A DNA stretch of 64,000 nt from Saccharum officinarum (Eukaryota > Streptophyta > Magnoliopsida > Poales > Poaceae), in contig CM036188.1 in the NCBI GenBank assembly GCA_020631735.1, positions 14,736,214 to 14,800,213 on the forward strand, written 5' to 3'. Below are positions 31,560 to 41,050 of the stretch, one piece after another; position 1 is the first letter of the stretch; each line of letters begins with the position of its first letter. The translations under genes and the position numbers were made by a program. The notes beneath the pieces are model-generated. The model made no database searches, was not told where the DNA came from, and saw only the letters and a program-made list of their open reading frames with translations.

Positions 31560-34500
31560 ATGAGCCGTCATTGGATGTATAATGCTGATCGCCGCTCACA
31601 AGAGTTCATTGACGGCGTGCATTCTTTATTACGTGCGGCCGAGACAAACAAACGCGACGGTTTCATGTGCTGCCCATGTGCCATATGTAAGAATACAGTG
31701 GAATATCCTTGCTCAAGGACTCTTCATTCACACTTGTTCAAGTCGGGTTTCATGCCAAACTATATTTGTTGGACAAAGCACGGAGAAACCGGTGTTGTAA
31801 TGGAAGAAGATGAAGAAAAAAAATGGGACGACAATGATATTATTCCTGATGGTGCGTGCCTCAATGATACTGCAATGGGAGAAGCTGAAGAAGAGGTAGC
31901 CGTAGAAGATGAGCCGGCTGATGATCTTTGTCAGGTCATTCGTGATGCACAAAGAGAATGTGAAAGTGAAAAGGAGAAGATCAAGTTCGAGCGGATGCTA
32001 GAAGATCACAAGAAATTGTTGTACCCAACTTGTGATGCAGGGCAGAAAAAGTTGGGAACCACACTAGAATTGCTGCAATGGAAGGCAAAGAATGGTGTAT
32101 CTGACAAGGGATTTGGAGAGTTACTAAAAATCCAAAAGAAGATGCTTCCGAAGTACAATGAATTGCCCGCCACTACCTACGAAGCAAAACAAGTTATCTG
32201 TCCTATGGGGCTAGAAATAGAGAAGATACATGCATGTCCTAATGACTGCATCCTATACCATGGCAAAGAGTACGAGAAATTAGATGCATGCCCGGTATGC
32301 CATGCGTCGCGGTATAAGATCAGGTGAGATGACCCTGGTGATGTTGAGGGCGAACGTCCACGTAAGAAAATCCCTGCCAAGGTTATGTGGTATGCTCCTA
32401 TAATACCACGCTTGAAACGTCTGTTCAGAAACAAAGAACATGCAAAATTGTTACGATGGCACAAAGAAGACCGTAAGGTAGACAATATGTTGAGACACCC
32501 TGCTGATGGGTCCCAGTGGAGAGCAATCGACAGAGAATTCCCGGAGTTTGCAAATGACGCAAGAAACTTAAGGTTTGCTTTAAGTACAGATGGTATCAAT
32601 CCTTTTGGAGAGCAGAACAGTAGTCATAGCACTTGGCCTGTTACTCTAAGTATCTACAACATTCCTCCTTGGTTATGCATAAAGCGGAAGTTCATTATGA
32701 TGCCTGTGCTCATCCAAGGCCCGAAGCAACCTGGCAATGACATCGATGTGTACCTGAGACCACTTATTGATGAACTTCTCATTTTGTGGAATAAAGAAGG
32801 TGTACGTGTGTGGGATGAGTACAAACAGGAACACTTTGATCTGCGAGCATTGTTGTTCGTAACAATCAATGATTGGCCTGCTCTAAGTAATCTTTCAGGA
32901 CAGTCAAACAAGGGATATAATGCATGCACACACTGCTTCGGTGATATTAGAGGTGTATTCTTGAAAAAATGTCGAAAGGTCGTGTACCTTGGCCATCGTC
33001 GATTTCTTCCTGCAAATCACCCCGTAAGAAAGAAAGGTAAGCATTTTAAAGGGAAAGCAGACCACCTGACCAAGCCTCGCAACCGAACCGGTGAGGATGT
33101 ACTCGATATGGTCAATGATGTGAAAGTCGTCTTTGGAAAAGGACATGGAAGCCAACCTATTCCGAAAGACGCTAACGGTCACGCACCCATGTGGAAGAAA
33201 AAGTCCATATTTTGGGACCTACCCTATTGGCAAGTCCTGGAGGTCCGTAGCTCGATCGACGTGATGCACCTAACGAAGAATCTTTGTGTGAACCTGCTAG
33301 GCTTTATGGGTGTGTATGGAAAGCCTAAGGACACATTTGAAGCACGACAGGACCTACGTTGTTTGAGAGAAAGAGACAACCTGCATCCAGAGAAGACAGA
33401 TGATGGACGCCATTACTTACGTCCTGCTAGCTACACTCTAAGCAAAGAGGAGAAGGAAATCATGTTTGAATGCTTAAACAACATCAAGGTACCATCTGGA
33501 TTCTCCTCGAATATAAAGGGTATTATAAATGTGCCAGAGAAGAAATTCTGTAACTTAAAGTCCCATGACTGTCACGTTCTCATGACGCAATTACTTCCAG
33601 TTGCATTAAGAGGAATTCTACCTCCAAATGTACGTCTAGCCACCGTAAAGCTATGTGCATTCCTCAATGCAATTTCTCAGAAGGCAATTGATCCAACTGA
33701 TCTAGCTAAACTACAGAATGATGTGGTTCAATGTCTCGTCAGCTTTGAGTTAGTGTTCCCTCCTTCCTTCTTTGATATTATGACACACCTCCTAGTTCAC
33801 CTAGTCAAGGAGATTTTCACTCTCGGTCCTGTGTTCCTACACAACATGTTCCCCTTAGAGAGATTCATGGGAGTCCTGAAGAAATATGTTCACAACCGTG
33901 CTCGCCCAGAAGGAAGCATCGCCAAGGGCTATGGAACAGAAGAGGTCATTGAGTTCTGTGTTGACTTTATTCCCGACCTTGACTCGATTGGTGTTCCTGA
34001 ATCGAGACATGAGGGAGACTAAGCGGAAAGGGGACACTAGGGAGGAAAACATATATTGGTACGGATGATGATTATTTCAATAAAGCGCACTACACAGTTC
34101 TACAGAACTCCTCTTTGGTAGATCCGTATATTGAGACACACAAGGATCTCTTACGATCCGAGTTTCCAGGGAAGACTGAAGCTTGGATTACGCATAAGCA
34201 CATGGAAACTTTCGGCGGTTGGTTACGAAAAAAATGTCAAGGTGATGAGAGCATCCATGAGCAACTGTATTTATTGGCTATGCAACCATCATGGCATATC
34301 GTCACATACAAAGGGTACGAGATAAATGGGAACATATTCTACACAGTAGCCCAAGATAAAAGGAGTACCAACCAAAACAGTGGTGTCCGCATAGATGCCA
34401 CAGACCCGAATGGGAATAAGCAGACATATTATGGACGCATAGATGAAATATGGGAACTAGAATATGCACCTACTTTGAAGATCCCATTGTTCAAGTGCCA

Positions 34501-34908
34501 ATGGGTCAAGGTGACCGGAGGCGGGGTAACAGTAGACAACGAGTATGGAATGACAACAGTAGACCTTAGTAATATTGGGTACAAAGACGAACCATTCGTC
34601 CTTGCAAGGATGTGAATCAGGTGTTCTATGTCAATGATATGTCTACCAAACCAAAAAGAGGGAAAAACGATAATGACTCAACCAAAGAGCCAAAGCGCCA
34701 CATAGTTCTTTCAGGGAAAAGAGTCATCGTGGGAATTGAGGACAAGTCGGACATGTCAGAAGAATATGAAAAGGATGACCGAATTCCGCCCTTCAAAGTG
34801 AACAAAGACCCTAGCATCTTGGTAAATGATGAGGACACTCCATGGTTACGAAGCGATCATAACCAAGGGACATACGTAAAGAAGAAGTTCACTGCTGTGC
34901 CCACTTGA
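31560..34908 (+). pseudogene. CACTA TNP2-family transposase with one stop and two frameshifts
   Basis: This would be the DDE-type transposase that cuts CACTA ends. Start: ATG at 31560 directly after a splice-acceptor-like TAATGCAG, so an upstream exon is likely. Domains: transposase-associated domain (about residues 5-75, HWMYNADRRSQEF to NYICWTKHGE); Transposase_21/tnp2 core (about 260-480, STDGINPFG at residue 344, NDWPALSNLSGQ, CTHCFGD); DUF4218 (about 680-810, HNMFPLERFMGVLKKYV); DUF4216 (about 34380-34610, YYGRIDEIWELEY). Breaks: in-frame TGA at 32325-32327, where TGA replaces an expected Arg codon (consistent with CpG C-to-T); one base missing near 34018; one base missing near 34611. 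The full frame would encode about 1115 residues. It ends near FTAVPT at 34908. Confidence 0.88.
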
Positions 34909-35329
34909 TGATATAGTGATTTAATATAGTGTGTGTTTGAGATATTATGTAATAATTGTGAATTCAGATGTTTATTATGTCATGTTTCAAATTAAATCAA
35001 TGTTTGATTTGGTTACTGAGTGATGAAATATTAAAATATTAACGTTAAAATGATGTGAAAACAAATTTCCTGTCCAAAACCAATAATTTTAATAATTTTA
35101 ATTAAACAATACATTTTGCATTAACGAAATAATAAATATTAGTTACATTATGTTTCATAATTCTAACAAAAAATAAAAAAAGTTAGGTTATCGATTTTTC
35201 CTATGTGCAATAAACAAAAATAATTCATATTTTTAACAAAATAATTTTATGCCTTTTATTTAATTTACTATGTATTTAATAAAAACTATTGCATTTCTAT
35301 TGTATTTAACAAGACTATTCCTTAAAACA
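34909..35329. other. AT-rich spacer between the two gene units
   Basis: No coding signal. It is AT-rich with poly-A/T words (AATAATTTTAATAATTTTAATTAA). It probably contains the 3' untranslated end of the transposase gene. Confidence 0.5.
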
Positions 35330-35627
35330 GGCGGGAAACGAAACTGCAGGCCACCTTTACTCCCGGGTGGGAAGCCCACCCGGGAGTAAAGGTGGGCTGC
35401 AGTTTCGTGGCCCGCCAAAAAAAGCCTTTACTCCCGGTGCGTGTTACCAACGGGAGTAAAGGTATACCTTTACTCCCGGTTGGTAACACGCACCGGAGTA
35501 AAGGTATACCTTTACTCCCGGTTGTAACAGCACCGGGAGTAAAGGTACCTTTACTCCCGGTTGGTAATACGCACCGGAGTAAAGGGTTTTTACTCCCGGT
35601 TGGTGGCTGGAACCGGGAGTAATTCTC
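35330..35627. repeat. Internal palindrome array of the large CACTA
   Basis: Starts with a long hairpin: GCGGGAAACGAAACTGCAG pairs with CTGCAGTTTCGTGGCCCGC around CACCTTTACTCCCGGGTGGG and its complement. Alternating CCTTTACTCCCGGTTGG and complementary copies follow. The unit uses ACTCCC, while the terminal arrays mostly use AGTCCC. It looks like a second subterminal-type array in mid-element. Confidence 0.88.
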
Positions 35628-35632
35628 CTCTG

Positions 35633-35640
35633 CTATATAA
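35633..35640 (+). promoter_or_regulatory. Probable TATA box of gene unit 2
   Basis: TGCTATATAACC immediately follows the internal palindrome array. It precedes a GC-rich, pyrimidine-rich leader (35645-35920) with repeated GCGCCCGAGGCCCTCCACC units. The next plausible start codon is at 36385. Overlapping frames across the leader on both strands are compositional. Confidence 0.5.
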
Positions 35641-36384
35641 CCTCCGGCGCCTGGCAGATCGATCCGCTCGTCTTCTTCCTCGTCGAACACCGCCGCCCTC
35701 TTCTCCTCGCACCGCGTCCGTTCGTCTTCCGTGACACCGGCGCCGCCGTCTTCTTCCTCGTGCGGCCTCCACCGCGCGCGCTCGTGCCCCTCCTCCGCGC
35801 CCGTGGCTCTCCACCGCGCCTTCCTCCGCGCCCGAGGCCCTCCACCGCGCCCTCGCCCTCCTCGCGCCCGAGGCCCTCCACCGCGCCCTCCTCCGCGCCC
35901 GAGGCCCTCCACCGAGGACATAGATCAATGTTTGTTAACGAAATTTTATCCAAATATATTCATGTAGGGTTTTTTTGAAGGATTTGTTGTAGGATATATA
36001 ATGGTCAAATAGGAACTCAATTTTGATACCCAGTTTGTAAACTAAGCGTTTTTTAGTTTATCAAAAATATCACATGTTTCTTCATTTGTGAACTTTGAAT
36101 ATACAGATATAATATATTAATGTTGCTAAAGTAATATGAGCATTACATATTTTTTTCCGGGAAGACTATCTTCAAACTTTATATCATAGCATCAGAGATC
36201 GCCTGTAGAAAAGAAGAAATAAATTCTTATCATTTCGGAAATAGTAATGGCTATATGAGCAATAAGACACATATACTTACATTTCATAATGACTTATACT
36301 TATATTATTAACATAGACTTTTCTCATATGATGAATGACTACATGGTTGACGTACTATATATTGGTTTTGTTTTTTGAAGCTAG

Positions 36385-39300
36385 ATGGCCGACCCGAGAA
36401 ATATGGATGAGGAGGAGTTGATGATGAATTTGATCAACACTGGCACTCAAGTTGCCGGCGATGATGGTGCTAAAAATAACGTGCAAGAGGATGTAGATGA
36501 CGGGAGTCAGTACTTAGCTCTTGAACAAAATGAGCAACAACATATTGGCCAAGTATATATTTTTTATTATTAGCTATATATATATATTATCATATGTCTT
36601 ATGTGTGCTCATGACATTAAAAATAATGTTTATGTTTTGTAGCCCTCTGATCGACATCAACAACTACAACGAAGAGTAAAAATGTTCGAGGTCCCAAAAA
36701 GCCATTGGAGGGTCGCTTCATCATCTCGGAGTTCAATGTGGATACAGGAGAACCGGGGGGCCGAATAAAATGAAATTTGTGCACCACTGTGGTTACCTTG
36801 TACGGGACCGGCTCCCGATTAGTACCCGTGAATGGAAGAAGAAGACCAATGCTCCTCATATCAGTTTTGTCTCCGATCGTGACAAGGCGTTAATTTGGAA
36901 TGATGTCTTGGTACATTTCACGCTCCAAACAGATGATTATGATGATATAATAGATGGTGATGAATTGAAGGAGCGAGTTAGGGATTGGGCAATGAAGAAG
37001 ATGGCCACCCAGTTTCAGACTTGGAAGAAACACCTATACACGACGTATGTCAAGAAGAACATAGCACCAGATTTTACTGTCCCAGGCCCGATCTCAAAGC
37101 AGAGGCCCTATTGGGATGAGTTTGTACAGTACAAGACTTCGGAAGAGGGTGTGAGTCGAGTGATAAAGAACCAACGTAATGCCAACAGAAGACATACCAC
37201 CATACCTTGGGATCAGGTGGCTACCCGACTGCCATTAAGAAGTGGAACAAAATGGAAGCAGACCTTCTTGCCAAGGGTATCAGACCAGAATCACTCGAGT
37301 GGGGAGAACGTGCAAAGAATTGGTTTTTCGCTCATGGGGAACACTAGACCAGGAGACAGGGAAGTGCGTTTATGGCGCAAGACTGCAAGAAGCAGCAGAA
37401 AGATTGTTTTATGCTCAGAGAGCTACTGCTAGTGGTGCGTTCAGGCCCAACAGAGATAAGGATGAGCTGACATACGCCATCGGGACTATTGAACATGGTG
37501 GCCGAACTAGAGGCAAAGGAAGTGTCTCGTGGGAGCATGGATTCCCTCAGGACAGACCTTCCTACAGAAGTCGCCAGAGAAAGAAGGAAGAAGAGGCACA
37601 ACGGCTCCAGAGGTTGGAGGAAGCGGTGCGTGAAGCACAGGAGCGGGAAAAAAACCTTGAAGCGAGAATGCAGGAGGAAATCAAAAGGCAAGTGCAAATA
37701 GCAGTGAGTGCAAGCAAGCAGGCATCAGAGCCAGGAATCAACATTAGCCAATCTGTTCAGTTGAAAAGCAGCTGCGCTTCCACGGAGATACCAAATCAAG
37801 GGGACACAGGACTGCACTTCCCTGTGGATGACGTCACTGAACCTTGTACAACGTGTGAGCTACACATTCCGAAGGAGAATTCCACAATCAAGGTGGCTAT
37901 CGGTCTTGTTAATCCTATCGACCGAACCAAGACACCAAGGATTCATGGGAATATAATCCAAGAAGGATATGCCACCATCTCGGTAGATAAAGCTGAAAAA
38001 GGTTTTAGTGATTTGCCTCTTGATATTCCTGGAGGTGATGGTGAGAAGACTCTAGGAGAAGCGGAGAAGACATTCATTCTATGGCGCAAGCGCTACATCA
38101 TCATTCCAGGGATGTCGGCTCCACCTCCTCCTGAACTACCTCACCATAGGTACGTGCGGATGAAAACACTACATCATTAATTTGTATTGGCTTAAATAAT
38201 TAACAATCTGCTCATAATAATATGTCATTCCTTTTTTTGTAGCAGATCCTCCCCAACCTAAATCCAATTGTTCAATCGCCAGATCATCATAGTGCTCTGT
38301 ACGATGACATTATGTTGGAAGACGAGGCTGCATCCACACCTCTACAAGGAGGTCTCCAACGCCGCAGCCGCCACCTCCAAGGAGGTCTCCAACGCCGCTG
38401 CCAACACCTCCAAGGAGGTCTCCAACGCCTCCCCGCCCCCGCCTACCAAGAAGCCTAGCAAGAGGCCAGCCCCTCAAACGAAGAACCAGTCCCCGCCTGC
38501 AAAGAAAGCCACCGTGAAACCAAGGGCTATTCCCAAAATAATATCTGAAGAGAAGGAAGAAGGAACTGATGCATATAAAAAAGACATGTCTAGATTCTAT
38601 GACAAACTTAAAATGAATCAAGAAGCAAGGAGAAACCCAGAGAAACCGTACTTCTTCGTAGCTCCGGATATTTTAAGAAAAAGGTGACTTCTTACCAGCA
38701 TCAACAGCGGGAATCTCGTAAGCCGTCCAAATCAACGTTATCAGACTATGACCGCACTCTCACCAAGTCAATTGAGGCGGCACAGAAAAAGAAGCGGGCA
38801 GGAAAGGAGTTGCCCAACTCGGACAACAAGCGCACCAATCAATCCCCCGCTAGTTGTTGGTAATGAATATGGTTCGAATTTAGGATTAATGCATCAGGCA
38901 AACATACCTCCGGATGTCGATTTGGATCACCTTGGTGAATTTCTTGATGAGACTGGTCTCGACCTTTACCAGATGTTTGGTGATGGAAACATTGAGAGTG
39001 CGGCGGAGGTTGATATTTGGAAGAAAAAATTTGTACTAGGCCAGAGTCTATACAACCCTCAAGCCTTATCTGATCTGGGGACGCAAATGTACCTGCTAAA
39101 CAAGTGGTACATGCAGGCGTCTACCAGTGGAGACTTCTGCGTTGGTGTCAGAATTAGAGACGAACATTGGTTTCGTGGCGATGATGTTATGTATGTTGAC
39201 TTTGCAGAATTTCATCAACTATGCCACCTGACCTCTCTGGACAAAGTTATCATTAGCTGCTATTGCCTGTAAGTAATAATTCTTTCGATCTATTATTAAA

Positions 39301-40343
39301 CTCATCATATGTGTGTATATGCATATAAATTATCCTAACAAGTACTATATATATGCAGATTTACAATGACAGAGCTCAGAAAGGAAGGATGCAATGAAAT
39401 TGGTTTTGTTGATCCCCATATAGTATTCAAAGACCCAATTACTCCAATGACTAATTGGAAGTCTGAGTCAGAGAGTAACCTCATGAACTTCTTAGTGAAC
39501 CAACGCCACAAGAAGGATATACTCTTTCCCTATAACTTCAAGTGAGTGTTAATCATGTCGATCATAGCCTTAATGGCTCATATGTTGATTCTAGTTAATT
39601 AATGAGTGTTATGCGTTATATCCTATAAACATATGCAGCAATCACTGGATATTGATGGACATCGATCTGGTGAAAAGTCACTTGATAATCTATGACTCGA
39701 TGAGAAAACCACAACAAGACTACCAAGATATGATAGATATTATCCAGAGGTAATTTCGGATCTCTAGCAACTATATATACACACAAACATGATGATTAAC
39801 TATATCTAATGATGTGGCAAATTTTTTATTGGGCAGTGTTTGGAAAACCTTTATTGAGAAGCAACACATGGAAAAATGCAAAGCGCCACTGAATGTAATC
39901 CCATTGAAAGTAAGTCCCCTGAATCGCATCATCTTTATTAATTAAACATATAGCTTTCACCGGATCACCAGATTGGATGACAAATCTTTTTCTCGTAAAG
40001 TGGTGTCTGAGGCAGGAACAGGGAACAACTACTGTGGTTACTATGTTTGCAAGTTTATCAAGGTGGTCTCCCAAAGAACTCCTACAGAGAGACTCAAAGT
40101 ACGTTAAAAATACACTATATATTCATTTAATTATTATTATTGATTGTGTTTTATGTCTTTATATATATATGTACATATATTAATTTATTTTCCTTTAATT
40201 CAAACCTGTAGACTCGATGGTTGGAGGAAAAGGTCATACGGCAAGACCAAATCAAAGCAATTCAAGAGTCTATAGCCGGATTTTTTAATGAGCAGGTCAT
40301 CGATTCCAAGGGCGAGTTCTACTTCGACCAACACTGCCATTGA
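36385..40343 (+). pseudogene. CACTA second gene: Transposase_24-like region plus Ulp1 (C48) protease domain, decayed
   Basis: Exon 1 (36385-36550) starts MADPRNMDEEELMMNLINTG. After an intron the protein resumes near 36643 and loses frame near GEPGG (one C missing, about 36757). MKFVHHCGYLVRDRLPIS leads into the Transposase_24/Ptta region (WKKHLYTTYVKKN, RPYWDEFVQYKTSE, and after further shifts WGERAKNWFFAHG and GTLDQETGKCVYGARLQE). A Lys/Glu coiled coil follows (37575-37700), then a Pro-rich repeated linker. The last exons (39359-39541, 39639-39749, 39837-39909, about 39972-40098, 40212-40343) have GT-AG borders. They encode a Ulp1-type cysteine protease: NNHWILMDID (His), YDSM (Asp), NNYCGYYVC (Cys). 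A 1-base loss just before NNYC breaks that exon. Roles in SUMO cleavage or DNA binding are inferred from the families. Confidence 0.8.
38346..38430 (+). repeat. 30-bp tandem repeat in the Pro-rich linker
   Basis: About three units of a CCACCTCCAAGGAGGTCTCC-type 30-bp repeat. In one frame they read as Pro-Pro-Arg-Arg-Ser-Pro-Thr-Pro, a flexible linker before the protease part of the second CACTA gene. Confidence 0.8.
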
Positions 40344-40440
40344 AGCCAAGCTAGAGGATGAGAAGAAACTGTTATGTCACAACAACTATAATGCAATCTT
40401 TTGTAATATATGCACATGAAATAATATAATGTAAAATACA

Positions 40441-40476
40441 CATATGCATGCATGCATGTAATTATATATGCATGCA

Positions 40477-40529
<53 letters not shown>

Positions 40530-40549
40530 TATATATATATATATATATT
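40441..40549. repeat. AT microsatellite with ATGC islands
   Basis: CATGCATGCATG blocks followed by a long TA run, near the 3' end of the CACTA second gene. Length is likely to vary between alleles. Confidence 0.93.
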
Positions 40550-40699
40550 TCTATGCTTGAATTGTGTGATTTAATACGTTCATTGTGCTTGAACCGAAAC
40601 ATACTATATGCGCGTATAAATGTATAATTAGCAGCGTACAATACGACTTCGAAAACCTATTTTGAAAAGAAAACAAAAAAAGAAAAGAAAAGAAAAAAA

Positions 40700-40907
40700 A
40701 ACCTTTAGTCCCGGTTCGTATTACCAACCGGGACTAAAGGTGCTGGCCATCGTGGCATGTCAGGAGGCACCTTTAGTCCCGGTTGGTGTTACCCACCGGG
40801 ACTAAAGGTCCTCCTTTAGTCCCGGTTCCTCACCCGGGACTAAAGGACCCCCTTTAGTCCGGATGCTTGCTCCCGGGTGGGGAACCGGGACTAGAGGGGT
40901 TCCCCAC
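40700..40907. repeat. Right subterminal palindrome array
   Basis: CCTTTAGTCCCGGTTCG, CCAACCGGGACTAAAGG and related copies in alternating orientation, mirroring the left array. Confidence 0.9.
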
Positions 40908-40935
40908 CGGAGTAAAGCCCGTCTCTGTACTAGTG
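40908..40935 (-). repeat. Right terminal inverted repeat of the large CACTA
   Basis: The minus strand reads CACTAGTACAGAGACGGGCTTTACTCC, matching the left end's CACTAGTAGAGAACAGACCTTT, and is followed on the plus strand by the CTA duplication. Confidence 0.9.
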
Positions 40936-40950
40936 CTACTAGGATTAAGA

Positions 40951-41050
40951 NNNNNNNNNNNNNNNNNNNNNNNNNNNNNNNNNNNNNNNNNNNNNNNNNN
41001 NNNNNNNNNNNNNNNNNNNNNNNNNNNNNNNNNNNNNNNNNNNNNNNNNN
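40951..41050. other. Assembly gap, 100 N
   Basis: Exactly 100 N. The left side is the CACTA flank and the right side is Ty1-copia LTR interior; nothing in the sequence shows they are truly adjacent. Confidence 0.97.

Larger units (their letters stand above)
30208..40935 (+). mobile_element. CACTA (En/Spm) transposon, 10.7 kb, two gene units, TSD CTA
   Basis: Starts CACTAGTAGAGAACAGACCTTTG and ends, read inward on the other strand, CACTAGTACAGAGACGGGCTTTA. Both ends are flanked by CTA (30205-30207, 40936-40938). Subterminal arrays of CCTTTAGTCCCGGTTGG and its complement lie inside both TIRs. Unit 1 holds a GRF zinc-finger gene and a TNP2-family transposase. Unit 2 holds a Transposase_24-like gene with a Ulp1-type protease end. 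Both larger genes carry frame breaks, so the copy is probably not autonomous, but it is structurally complete. Confidence 0.93.

Noticed and set aside
35322..35978. Long frames on both strands across the internal CACTA array and leader
   Set aside because: They translate hairpin repeats (Gly-Ser-Lys-Gly units) and a GC-rich leader. Open on both strands, no domain.
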